From Arsenicibacter rosenii (GTDB lineage: Bacteria; Bacteroidota; Bacteroidia; Cytophagales; Spirosomataceae), in NCBI RefSeq assembly GCF_001870735.1, contig NZ_MORL01000005.1, positions 269,736 to 333,735 of the forward strand: 64,000 nucleotides of DNA, in the 5' to 3' direction. Position numbers and translations under genes: made by a program. The notes below the pieces were generated by a model. The model did no database searches. It had not been told where the DNA came from and saw only the letters and a program-made list of their open reading frames with translations. Below, piece by piece: positions 25,745 to 33,917 of this stretch; position 1 is the stretch's first letter; each line of letters opens with the position of its first letter.

Positions 25745-26581
25745 TTAGATAAAATCTGCCAGACGGCCACTTGCGTTTATACGGATTCCCTTTTCGGTAT
25801 GTTCGACAGTAGCGGCTTCCGTAATCGGGTCATGTTCAAACACCAAAACCCACTGCTCTGCGGCGGCTCTTTCAAGCAAACGCGCTTTTTCTTCCATAGT
25901 CAGCAAAGGCCGCACATCGTAGCCCATTACATAGGGCAGCGGTACATGAGCAGAAGACGGTATCAGATCCGCGCAGAAAAGGACTTTTTTACCAGCGACT
26001 TCAATCAGCGGAAGGGTCATTTTTTCGGTGTGGCCATCAACAAACTCCGTCTGTATGCCAGCCAGGCCAACCGGCGTTTCATCCAGAAACCGGAGTTGCC
26101 CGCTTTCCTGCAATGGCAGCAGATTCTCTTTCAGAAACGACGCGCGCTCTCTCGGGTTGGGATGTACAGCACATTGCCAGTGAGCAGCATGCACCCAATA
26201 GGTGGCATTGGCAAAGGCAGGCACGATTGCCGCCCCATCCCGTACGGTGGCCCCGCCAACATGATCGAAATGCAGGTGGGTCAATAAAACATCGGTAATA
26301 TCAGCGGCATCATAACCGGCTGCCCGAATGGATGACAGCAGGGTAGCATCGCCATGCGGGTCGTAGTAACTGAAAAACTTAGCATCCTGCTTGTTACCCA
26401 TACCGGTATCGACCAGCATCAGCCGGTTTCCTTCTTCAATGAGCAGGCAACGCAATGCCCAGGTACACAGGTTTCGTTCGTCGGCAGGGTTCAGGCGGTT
26501 CCAGATCGATTTGGGCACAACGCCGAACATAGCCCCTCCATCCAGTTTAAACAGACCGGTATCAATCGTATGCAGTTTCAT
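25745..26581 (-). CDS. Metallo-beta-lactamase-fold hydrolase, lactonase-like
   Basis: A 278-residue cytoplasmic protein. It has the dinuclear zinc motif VLLTHLHFDHVGGAT (HxHxDH, about residue 105), a later histidine in EFVDGHTEKM, an aspartate in FCADLIPSSAHVPL and a final histidine in LVFEHDPIT. The spacing and the sequence around HPNPRERASFLKENLLPLQESG fit the N-acyl homoserine lactonase/AttM branch of the MBL fold. Real substrates in this branch include lactones and esters, so quorum quenching is possible but unproven. It is unrelated to the true B1 beta-lactamase at 61000. Confidence 0.82.
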   Translation of the reverse strand: MKLHTIDTGLFKLDGGAMFGVVPKSIWNRLNPADERNLCTWALRCLLIEEGNRLMLVDTGMGNKQDAKFFSYYDPHGDATLLSSIRAAGYDAADITDVLLTHLHFDHVGGATVRDGAAIVPAFANATYWVHAAHWQCAVHPNPRERASFLKENLLPLQESGQLRFLDETPVGLAGIQTEFVDGHTEKMTLPLIEVAGKKVLFCADLIPSSAHVPLPYVMGYDVRPLLTMEEKARLLERAAAEQWVLVFEHDPITEAATVEHTEKGIRINASGRLADFI

Positions 26582-26622
26582 GTATGTATATCAGTAAGGT
26601 TTAGAATGGCAAATAAAACAAA

Positions 26623-26650
26623 ATCCCCGCCGAAAAAATCCGGCGGGGAT
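26623..26650 (-). terminator. Terminator downstream of the CAU tRNA
   Basis: A 10-bp stem (26623-26632 and 26641-26650). On the minus strand it follows the tRNA by 9 nt and is followed by a TTTTGTTTTATTT tract. Confidence 0.8.
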
Positions 26651-26659
26651 CGCTTTGTG

Positions 26660-26733
26660 TGGGCCAGCCAGGACTCGAACCTGGGACTTACTGATTATGA
26701 GTCAGGCACTCTAACCGACTGAGTTACAAGCCC
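26660..26733 (-). tRNA. tRNA with CAU anticodon (elongator Met or Ile2)
   Basis: On the minus strand a 74-nt cloverleaf from GGGCTTG to the discriminator A. D arm with CAGTCGGTTAGAG, anticodon loop CTCATAA (anticodon CAU), and T arm with GGTTCGAGTCC are all visible. Two imperfections occur: a T-T mismatch in the acceptor stem (6-67) and C-T at 27-43. CCA is not encoded. Lack of the three G-C pairs in the anticodon stem and a paired 1-72 exclude the initiator. Whether C34 is modified to lysidine (Ile) cannot be read from DNA. Confidence 0.9.
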
Positions 26734-26951
26734 GTTGCTATAGTTTATACCTTCATAGCCCTGCAAATTTACATTTTTTTCGAACAGGATAAATAGAATT
26801 CCTGAAAATTAGTTAACCGGTCTGCCACACTACGGGTTTGTTAACAGTACGTTTCCGGTGCTTAGAAACGAATGCAGGCTATTTTTCCGTTTCTTTACAG
26901 GGAACCTGCGTAATCAACAAACGAAGCACCCCCTGGTAGCCAATTTGACCG

Positions 26952-28226
26952 ATGTCAGCATCTATAAAACGAAAAATACTGAATGACCCTGTTTACGGGT
27001 TTATCACTATACCCAATAAACTTTTGTTCGATCTGGTAGAGCACCCTTATTTTCAGCGGTTGCGCCGGATCAAACAACTGGGGTTATCCGAATATGTATA
27101 CCCTGGTGCTCTGCATACCCGCTTTCATCATGCGCTCGGCGCTATGCACCTGATGGGTGAGGCCATTCAGACGCTCCGCAGCAAAGGGCATCCGGTTTCA
27201 GACGATGAATGCACGGCCGCCCAGGCCGCTATTTTGTTACACGACATCGGCCACGGTCCCTTTTCACACGTGCTGGAATCCTGCCTGCTCAACGATGTAC
27301 CGCACGAAGCGGTTTCACTTCTGTTAATGCAGGACCTCAACCGGCAAATGAACGGTACGCTGGATCTCGCAATCCGGATGTTTGAAGGGACCTATGAACG
27401 GCCCTTTTTTCACCAGCTCATATCGAGTCAGCTCGACATGGACCGCATGGATTACCTCAACCGCGACTGTTTTTATACCGGTGTGGCAGAAGGTACTATC
27501 GGTGCCGACCGTATTATCAAAATGCTTGATCTGGTTGATGATCAGCTGGTGGTAGAAGCCAAGGGCATTCTGAGTATCGAAAACTTCCTTAATTCGCGCC
27601 GGATCATGTACTGGCAGGTGTATCTGCACAAGACGTCAATTTGCGCAGAGTCGATGCTTATTCAGGTTTTCCGGCGCGCCCGCTTCCTGATTCAGCAAGG
27701 CGCAACGGATCTGGTGGCCTCCCCTGCCTTTCTGCTCTTTCTGACTGAAGATATTTCCCTAAGCAGGTTTCGCCGGCATCCGGAATATCTGCAGGCATTT
27801 ACACAACTCGATGATCACGACGTCTGGTTTTGCCTGAAGGCCTGGACTACCCACAGCGACCGGATTCTGTCGACAATCTGTACCATGCTTGTCAACCGGC
27901 ACCTTTATAAAATCGTATTAGCAAAAGAGCCGCTTGCACCTGAGTTGTTCGGCGAAATTGAATCGCAACTCAGGAAACAAGGGTTGACCGATGAGGAGCT
28001 TTCGTATTTTATGGTACAGGGACAGGCCACGAATGCCGGTTATTTGCCTTCCGGAGACACTATTGATATCAAACTAAAGTCAGGCCAGATTATTGACATT
28101 GCCGATGCGTCTGACCTGCCCACAATCAAGGCATTAACCAATATCGTACGCCGCCACTACATTTGTTGGGCAAAAGACTTAACAGACTTATCAGTAGCAG
28201 CGCAAAAGCCTGAATTCAGCCGCTGA
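26952..28226 (+). CDS. HD-domain phosphohydrolase (dNTPase / SAMHD1-like)
   Basis: A 424-residue cytoplasmic metalloenzyme. The HD motif is complete: histidine in HTRFHHALGAMHLMGEA (about residue 57), HD in ILLHDIGHGPFSH (about 98), and the far aspartate in SSQLDMDRMDYLNRDCFYTGV (about 165). The start PVYGFITIPNKLLFDLVEHPYFQRLRRIKQLG is typical of the SAMHD1/YwfO-like group that removes the triphosphate from dNTPs. It lies upstream of lpxD on the same strand with a 168-nt gap. Whether it controls dNTP levels here is inference from the family. Confidence 0.9.
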   Translation: MSASIKRKILNDPVYGFITIPNKLLFDLVEHPYFQRLRRIKQLGLSEYVYPGALHTRFHHALGAMHLMGEAIQTLRSKGHPVSDDECTAAQAAILLHDIGHGPFSHVLESCLLNDVPHEAVSLLLMQDLNRQMNGTLDLAIRMFEGTYERPFFHQLISSQLDMDRMDYLNRDCFYTGVAEGTIGADRIIKMLDLVDDQLVVEAKGILSIENFLNSRRIMYWQVYLHKTSICAESMLIQVFRRARFLIQQGATDLVASPAFLLFLTEDISLSRFRRHPEYLQAFTQLDDHDVWFCLKAWTTHSDRILSTICTMLVNRHLYKIVLAKEPLAPELFGEIESQLRKQGLTDEELSYFMVQGQATNAGYLPSGDTIDIKLKSGQIIDIADASDLPTIKALTNIVRRHYICWAKDLTDLSVAAQKPEFSR

Positions 28227-28394
28227 CAATTAGCTGATTCCCATGCCTCAATCTGCATCAGCACTATTGTTTTGGACCTGTTCAATATTTTTTTAAATTA
28301 TTCGAATAAACATCCGAATAATCCTATTTGTTCTCTACCTTAGCGGCAAAAAAACCGTTCCTAAATAACGGTCAGTAAGCGTTACTCTAAAAGC

Positions 28395-29423
28395 ATGGAG
28401 TTTACAGTCAGGCAGATTGCAACACTGCTGGATGGAAATGTTCAGGGTGATGATTCTTTATCAATCAATACGTTAGCGAAGATTGAGGAGGGTACACCCG
28501 GAAGTGTTTCATTTTTATCCAATCTAAAATACGAGCCTTTTTTATATACGACTCAGTCATCGGCAGTCATTGTTGACCGTACATTTGAGCCGAAAAAACC
28601 GGTTTCAGCTTCTTTAATCTTTGTAGAAAACTCCTATTCTGCTTTTACAAGGTTACTGGAAGAATATCACCGCTTTATTTCATACAGCCGTACCGGCGTA
28701 GAACAGCCATCGTTCATCGGCGAAAATAGCGAGGCTGGTGAGCATATCTACCGGGGTGCGTTTTCCTACATAGGCAAAAACTGCAAAATCGGCCAAAACG
28801 TCAAGATTTACCCGAACGCCTACATTGGTGATAATGTGACAATCGGTGATTCGTCTATTATTCATCCGGGTGCCCGAATCCTCGACAACTGCGTGGTCGG
28901 TAATCATTGTACGATTCATCCGAATGCCGTTATTGGCAGCGATGGTTTCGGTTTTGCTCCTCAACCCGACGGTAGTTATAAGACAATTCCTCAATTGGGG
29001 AACGTCATTCTGGAAGATTTTGTAAGCATCGGCGCCAATACGACGATCGACTGTGCGACGATGGGGTCAACTATTATCCGACAGGGCGCTAAAATAGATA
29101 ACCTGGTACAGGTTGCTCATAACGTTGAAATCGGGAAACATACCGTTATTGCGGCACAAACCGGCATTTCGGGGTCTACCAAAATTGGTGACCAGTGCGT
29201 TATTGCCGGCCAGGTCGGTATTATCGGACATATTTCAATTGCCAGTAAAACTAAAGTCGGTGCCCAGTCGGGTGTTATGAAGCCGGTAACCGAAGAAGGC
29301 TTATCGCTCAACGGTTCACCTGCTTTCGATCTAAAAGAAAGCATGCGTGCTATTGTAGTGTACCGTCGTTTGCCTGATATGGAACGACGGCTGCTTAGTT
29401 TAGAAAAAAAGACCGGAAATTAG
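28395..29423 (+). CDS. lpxD: UDP-3-O-(3-hydroxyacyl)glucosamine N-acyltransferase
   Basis: Adds the second hydroxyacyl chain in lipid A synthesis. The 342-residue protein has the uridine-binding N-terminal domain (to about residue 105) followed by a left-handed beta helix of hexapeptide repeats (for example [21 protein letters not shown]) and a short C-terminal helix. The catalytic histidine is in [12 protein letters not shown] (about residue 239). It is the first gene of lpxD-lpxC/fabZ-lpxA, with gaps of 45 and 72 nt, the usual order in Bacteroidota. A TACCTTAG sequence about 50 nt before the ATG resembles the -7 box with one mismatch. Confidence 0.97.
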   Translation: MEFTVRQIATLLDGNVQGDDSLSINTLAKIEEGTPGSVSFLSNLKYEPFLYTTQSSAVIVDRTFEPKKPVSASLIFVENSYSAFTRLLEEYHRFISYSRTGVEQPSFIGENSEAGEHIYRGAFSYIGKNCKIGQNVKIYPNAYIGDNVTIGDSSIIHPGARILDNCVVGNHCTIHPNAVIGSDGFGFAPQPDGSYKTIPQLGNVILEDFVSIGANTTIDCATMGSTIIRQGAKIDNLVQVAHNVEIGKHTVIAAQTGISGSTKIGDQCVIAGQVGIIGHISIASKTKVGAQSGVMKPVTEEGLSLNGSPAFDLKESMRAIVVYRRLPDMERRLLSLEKKTGN

Positions 29424-29468
29424 GTATCTGAACCCCATAACCCTTGCTCAGATACGAATCATTAAGCT

Positions 29469-30863
29469 ATGAATATCAAACAGCAAACAATCCAGAAATC
29501 CGTTTCGGTGTCGGGCGTAGGTCTACATACGGGGGTATCTGCCACGATGACTTTTCTTCCGGCTCCGACGAACCATGGATTTAAGTTTCAGCGTACGGAC
29601 TTACCGGGGCAACCTATTGTCGATGCCGACGTAGACAACGTCGTCGATCTGTCGCGCGGAACAACGATCGAGCAAAGCGGCGCCCGCGTCCATACCGTCG
29701 AGCATACACTGGCGGCGCTGGTTGGCTTGCAGATCGATAATGCACTGATTCAACTGGATGGCCCCGAACCTCCCATCATGGATGGCAGCTCGATTAAATT
29801 TGTAGAGGCTTTACTGGCGGCGGGTATCGAAGAACAGAATGCCAACCGCAACTACTTCGAAGTAACCGAAGCCATTCACTACCAAAATCCCGAAAAAAAT
29901 ATTGAGATTGCAGCGCTGCCGTTAAATGATTACCGGTTAACGGTTATGGTTGACTATAACTCCCGGGTTATCAGCAGCCAGCATGCAACCCTCAATGATA
30001 TTACCCAGTTTGCCGACGAAATTGCCAGTTGCCGTACATTTGTTTTCCTGCATGAGCTGGAGGCCTTGTACAAACAGAACCTGATCAAAGGCGGTGATCT
30101 GACCAATGCTATTGTCATTGTTGACCGCGAGGTCGAAGAAGGCGAGCTGGATTATCTGGCCACGCTGCTCAACAAACCCAAGGTAGGCGTCAACCGGAAA
30201 GAAGGTATCCTGAATAACCTGGAGCTGCACTACCCGAACGAAATGGCACGCCACAAATTGCTGGACATGGTTGGTGACCTGGCGCTGGTTGGCCGTCCTA
30301 TTAAAGGACAGATTCTGGCAGCGCGTCCCGGCCATGCCGCTAACGTAGCATTTGCCAAAAAAATAAAAAAACAGATTCAGAAAACGGCACAAAATCAGGT
30401 TCCGCAGTACGACCCGAAACAGCCGCCGGTGATGGATATCAGCAAAATATCCGGCCTGCTGGCCCACCGCTATCCGTTCCAGATGATCGATAAAATCATC
30501 GCTCTGGACGAAACCAGCGTGGTAGGCATTAAAAACGTGACCATGAACGAACAGTTTTTCATGGGTCATTTTCCGGGTAATCCGGTAATGCCGGGTGTAA
30601 TGCAGCTTGAAGCGATGGCACAAACAGGCGGCATCCTGGTACTGAGCCAGGTTCCGGATCCTGAGAATTACTGGCCCTATCTGATCGGTATCGAAAACTG
30701 CCGGTTCCGCCGCAATGTTCTTCCGGGAGATACTGTTATCTTCCGCTGCGAATTTACGTCGCCGATGAAACGGGGTATCGTAAAAATGCAGGGACGGGGT
30801 TACGTAGCAGGACAGCTTGTTTGCGAAGCCGATATGATTGCCAGTCTGGTAAAGAAAAAGTAA
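29469..30863 (+). CDS. lpxC/fabZ: Bifunctional UDP-3-O-acyl-GlcNAc deacetylase / 3-hydroxyacyl-ACP dehydratase
   Basis: A natural fusion of 464 residues, standard in Bacteroidota. Residues 1-305 are LpxC, the committed step of lipid A synthesis: the zinc ligands are in VHTVEHTLAAL (about residue 77) and ARHKLLDMVGDLAL (His and Asp, about 261-265). Residues 325-464 are FabZ, which dehydrates 3-hydroxyacyl-ACP: LAHRYPFQMIDKI, MGHFPGNPVMPGVMQLEAMAQTGG (catalytic His about 367, Glu about 380). Since both halves use 3-hydroxyacyl-ACP-derived chains, the fusion links lipid A to fatty-acid flux. All key residues are intact. Confidence 0.98.
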   Translation: MNIKQQTIQKSVSVSGVGLHTGVSATMTFLPAPTNHGFKFQRTDLPGQPIVDADVDNVVDLSRGTTIEQSGARVHTVEHTLAALVGLQIDNALIQLDGPEPPIMDGSSIKFVEALLAAGIEEQNANRNYFEVTEAIHYQNPEKNIEIAALPLNDYRLTVMVDYNSRVISSQHATLNDITQFADEIASCRTFVFLHELEALYKQNLIKGGDLTNAIVIVDREVEEGELDYLATLLNKPKVGVNRKEGILNNLELHYPNEMARHKLLDMVGDLALVGRPIKGQILAARPGHAANVAFAKKIKKQIQKTAQNQVPQYDPKQPPVMDISKISGLLAHRYPFQMIDKIIALDETSVVGIKNVTMNEQFFMGHFPGNPVMPGVMQLEAMAQTGGILVLSQVPDPENYWPYLIGIENCRFRRNVLPGDTVIFRCEFTSPMKRGIVKMQGRGYVAGQLVCEADMIASLVKKK

Positions 30864-30935
30864 CCTGGTAATCAGTGTTTTTCAAACTGTGTTTACTCCA
30901 CAAACGGATTCACTGATTGCTGACCACTAAGAAAC

Positions 30936-31727
30936 ATGATTCAACCATTAGCATACGTCCATCCGGAGGCCAAAGTAGCACCGAATGCTATCATCGAGCC
31001 TTTTGCCATTATTCACAAGGACGTGGAAATTGGCGAAGGAACCTGGATTGGTTCTCATGCCGTGATCAACGAAGGCGCACGTATCGGTAAGAATTGTAAA
31101 ATTTTTCCTGGTGCTGTTGTCTCTGCGATCCCTCAGGATTTAAAATATAAAGGTGAATATACCCTGACCATTATTGGTGACAATACGACCTTACGGGAGT
31201 ACTCTACCATTAGCCGGGGCACCGAAGAACATTGGAAAACTGAGATTGGCTCCCATTGCCTGATCATGGCCTATGCACACGTTGCCCATGATTGCCGGAT
31301 TGGCAGCAACTGCATTATCGGTAATACGGTACAGATGGCCGGCCACGTGACACTGGGCGACTGGGGTATTATCAGTGCCTTCAGCGCTGTCCATCAGTTT
31401 GCACAGATCGGTACCCACGCCTTTATTTCGGGTGGGTCGCTGGTTCGCAAGGATGTGCCGCCGTTTACGAAAGCAGCCCGTGAGCCGCTTACCTACGCAG
31501 GTATTAACTCGGTAGGTTTACGCCGCCGCGGTTATACAAACGATCAGATTAACCAGATTCAGGAAATATACCGTTACATCTATCTGCGTGGTTTAAACAA
31601 CGCAGAAGCACTAAGTGCCATTGAACTCGAGCTACCTCCTTCGGATGAACGGGATGAGATTGTGAACTTCGTACGCAACTCGGAGCGCGGCATCATGAAG
31701 GGCCCCGGCGGCAATGACCGCGACTAG
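30936..31727 (+). CDS. lpxA: UDP-N-acetylglucosamine acyltransferase
   Basis: First acylation of lipid A synthesis. The 263-residue protein is a left-handed beta helix of hexapeptide repeats (residues 1-185) with a helical C-terminal part. Key histidines are present in YAHVAHDCRIGSN (the second one is the catalytic base, about residue 117), QMAGHVTLGD and AVHQFAQIG. It is the last gene of the lpx cluster; a very long perfect hairpin begins 8 nt after its stop. Confidence 0.97.
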   Translation: MIQPLAYVHPEAKVAPNAIIEPFAIIHKDVEIGEGTWIGSHAVINEGARIGKNCKIFPGAVVSAIPQDLKYKGEYTLTIIGDNTTLREYSTISRGTEEHWKTEIGSHCLIMAYAHVAHDCRIGSNCIIGNTVQMAGHVTLGDWGIISAFSAVHQFAQIGTHAFISGGSLVRKDVPPFTKAAREPLTYAGINSVGLRRRGYTNDQINQIQEIYRYIYLRGLNNAEALSAIELELPPSDERDEIVNFVRNSERGIMKGPGGNDRD

Positions 31728-31735
31728 TTTTTAAC

Positions 31736-31809
31736 GTTGCTGATTGTTTCTGCGTATTGCTTTACGGGAGTTGCCTCCGGTAAAGCAATACGCAGAAACA
31801 ATCAGCAAC
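31736..31809. repeat. 30-bp perfect inverted repeat between lpxA and pyrR
   Basis: Arms 31736-31765 and 31780-31809 are perfect complements over 30 bp; after one mismatch four further pairs close a 4-nt loop. The gene ends on both sides face it. It could end both transcripts, but it is far longer than other terminators in this window and no long T tract follows, so a mobile palindrome is equally possible. Confidence 0.85.
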
Positions 31810-31833
31810 TTCATATCCACCGGAAGACATGTT

Positions 31834-32373
31834 TTAGCCGATCAGCCAGATCCGGTCGGCTTCGCTCCCCTGCTCCGTCCATTCAACCAGTACCCGCTGC
31901 GATTCAAGCGTATTTACCCGCATACCGGTATAGTCAGGTTTAATCGGTAAATCACGGTTATATCTCCGGTCAATTAAAACCAGTAACTCAACTTTACGTG
32001 GTCTGCCAAAAGCGGTCATGGCATCCAGTGCGGCCCGTACCATACGGCCGGTGGCCAGTACATCGTCGATCAGAATGACATTTTTATTTTCTATCAGGAA
32101 AGGGACCTGGGTTGTATTCGGGCGCAAAGGCGAATCCCGGCGACGGAAATCATCCCGGTAAAAGGTGGCATCGAGGCGACCAACCTGGATGGTTTTTCCC
32201 AGTAGCCGGCTTAGTTCACGACTTACGCGTTCAGCGAAATAAATCCCCCGGGGCTGCATGCCTAAAATAACGGTATTATCAAAGGACTGATGATTCTCGA
32301 TTAGCTCCTGGCACAACCGGCTGATAACAATCTCTAATAAAGGGCTGCTTAAGATAAGGCGCTGTTGGTTCAT
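31834..32373 (-). CDS. pyrR: PyrR-like regulator / uracil phosphoribosyltransferase
   Basis: A 179-residue phosphoribosyltransferase-fold protein. The PRPP loop VILIDDVLATGRMVRAALDAM (about residue 100) is complete, and DATFYRDDFRRRDSPL with the later VELLVLIDRRYNRDLPIKPDYTG and RVLVEWTE match PyrR. In Gram-positive bacteria PyrR controls pyrimidine genes by RNA attenuation; in others it is mainly an enzyme. No pyr operon adjoins it, and no PyrR-binding leader is visible, so its regulatory role here is open. pyrF lies 26 kb away in the window. Confidence 0.88.
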   Translation of the reverse strand: MNQQRLILSSPLLEIVISRLCQELIENHQSFDNTVILGMQPRGIYFAERVSRELSRLLGKTIQVGRLDATFYRDDFRRRDSPLRPNTTQVPFLIENKNVILIDDVLATGRMVRAALDAMTAFGRPRKVELLVLIDRRYNRDLPIKPDYTGMRVNTLESQRVLVEWTEQGSEADRIWLIG

Positions 32374-32479
32374 AGATCAAAAATAGTAGTTACGGGTTTG
32401 TGGTTTGCGGTTTGCGGTTAGTTTTTCAGGGCAAGGATTACGATTTTTGCATTTTTTCGCCGTAGACAAACATATACAC

Positions 32480-33040
32480 ATGAAGTTTTTACTTGTTGGC
32501 CTCGGAAATATTGGTGCCGAATACGCTCTTACCCGGCATAATGCGGGCTTTATGGTCCTTGATCGGCTAGCGGCCCAAAATGGTTTCAGCTTTTCACTCA
32601 ACCGCCTTGCCTACACCGCCAAATGGTCGTACAAAGGCAAACAACTTTTCTTTATCAAACCAACTACGTACATGAACCTGAGCGGTAAAGCTGTTCAGTC
32701 ATACATGCGACAGGAAAATATTCCGGTTGAAAATCTGCTGGTTATCACCGATGATAAAGACTTACCGTTCGGTAAATTACGTATGAAACCAAAAGGGTCT
32801 CCCGGCGGACATAACGGTCTTAAACACATTGATGAAGTATTGGGTACGCAACAATATGCCCGTCTGCGCTTTGGGATAGGCAATGATTTCGCCCGTGGGC
32901 GTCAGGCAGATTTCGTTCTTGGCCAGTTTCCGGAAGCCGAATTAGCTGAATTACCCCAACATTTAGATAAAGCCGGAGACGCTATCCTTGCATTTTGTAC
33001 TATGGGCATACAAAATGCCATGAATAATTTCAACCAATGA
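32480..33040 (+). CDS. pth: Peptidyl-tRNA hydrolase
   Basis: Releases tRNA from peptidyl-tRNA that falls off the ribosome. The 186-residue protein has the classical motifs: FLLVGLGNIGAEYALTRHNAGFM with the catalytic histidine (residue 20), FIKPTTYMNLSGKAV (asparagine about 66), and DDKDLPFGKLRMKPKGSPGGHNGLKHI (aspartate about 92). I chose the ATG at 32480 because it gives the conserved MKFLLVGLGN start; a frame extends upstream to 32405 but that part has no family match. It is transcribed away from pyrR. Confidence 0.97.
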   Translation: MKFLLVGLGNIGAEYALTRHNAGFMVLDRLAAQNGFSFSLNRLAYTAKWSYKGKQLFFIKPTTYMNLSGKAVQSYMRQENIPVENLLVITDDKDLPFGKLRMKPKGSPGGHNGLKHIDEVLGTQQYARLRFGIGNDFARGRQADFVLGQFPEAELAELPQHLDKAGDAILAFCTMGIQNAMNNFNQ

Positions 33041-33213
33041 TATAACTTTTTAAAGAACTTTCACTTTTTTTAAAATAAAATTTTGCACTGATTACTCTTT
33101 TTTAGTCAAAATATTATTCTGTCTTATTGCATAATTTAGTCAAAAATTCAGAAAAATACCAACAAAACAAAGCTTTGTACTTTTATTTTATTCTGATTTC
33201 ATGGTTTTTAGAT

Positions 33214-33244
33214 TTTGTAATCTTCAAACTTCTATGGACCTTTG
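33214..33244 (+). promoter_or_regulatory. Promoter of the small exported protein
   Basis: TTTG (33214-33217), a 19-nt spacer and GACCTTTG (33237-33244), one base from TAnnTTTG. The expected start is about 30 nt before the ATG at 33281. Confidence 0.6.
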
Positions 33245-33280
33245 TGCGTTCTCAAAACAAAAGCAAAATAGAACAAAACA

Positions 33281-33718
33281 ATGAAATCGCGTGTTATCTT
33301 TGCATCACTGATTCTTGGATTAGGATTAATGATCACCAAGGCAAGCGCGGCTACCACCATCACTGATGATAGCCCGGCTTCCAAAACGCCGGCAAGCGCA
33401 ATGCTAGTTAATGGCACAGAAAAGCAATTCGCCGCTTATGTTGAACAAAAAGCGCAGCTTTTCAGCCAGGGAAATGATTGGCAAAACTTTATGCGGGTTG
33501 TCTCGTTATATAATAATAATCCAGTCTCAGTATTATCCGTTAGCGCCGCTGACCGTGACAAATTTAATGAGGCTGCGTCACAAGTAACAAAAGCACTGGC
33601 TAAGCAACCGGCAAACACCGAAACGGTACGCTGGATTAAGCAGGCCGACTTTACAAAACGGGTAATTAATTACCTGTGGTCAACAGAGACTCAGATTCAG
33701 GAAGCAACTGATTTATAA
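33281..33718 (+). CDS. Small exported protein of unknown function
   Basis: A 145-residue protein with a signal peptide (MKSRVIFASLILGLGLMITKASA, cut after ASA). I do not recognise the mature part: a helical sequence with EKQFAAYVEQKAQLFSQGNDWQNFMRVVSLYNNN, then DRDKFNEAASQVTKALAKQ and TKRVINYLWSTETQIQ. The upstream 240 bp are AT rich and carry a good promoter, and a terminator follows at 33815, so it is a single-gene transcript. Likely periplasmic. Confidence 0.7.
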   Translation: MKSRVIFASLILGLGLMITKASAATTITDDSPASKTPASAMLVNGTEKQFAAYVEQKAQLFSQGNDWQNFMRVVSLYNNNPVSVLSVSAADRDKFNEAASQVTKALAKQPANTETVRWIKQADFTKRVINYLWSTETQIQEATDL

Positions 33719-33814
33719 TAGGTTAACCCTAAAAAAATCAGTAAATCCCGGAACAGAAATGGGTAAAAGTTAGTTTTTCATGTAGAAAAGGTTAAGGGTT
33801 TAGGAATAGTCAGT

Positions 33815-33853
33815 ATAAGGCTCTCTGCGAAGATCAGGGAGCCTTATCTTTTT
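33815..33853 (+). terminator. Intrinsic terminator after the small exported protein
   Basis: A 9-bp stem (33815-33823 and 33839-33847) with a 15-nt loop followed by TCTTTTTT. It is about 100 nt beyond the stop; the space between holds no gene. Confidence 0.8.
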
Positions 33854-33917
33854 TATATCCAGTCAAATATTATCTTTATACCATACGTTATTCTACGTAT
33901 CTTTTCCCATCCGCTTA

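Noticed and set aside
25745-26581. A second beta-lactamase
   Set aside because: It has HxHxDH, but lacks a signal peptide and the GGC-x-VKS motif of B1 enzymes; the lactonase branch fits better.
26660-26733. Initiator tRNA-Met
   Set aside because: The first acceptor pair is G-C and the three G-C pairs of the anticodon stem are missing, so it is an elongator or an Ile2 tRNA.
32405-32479. N-terminal extension of pth
   Set aside because: Pth proteins start at MKFLLVGLGN; the extra 25 residues have no match.
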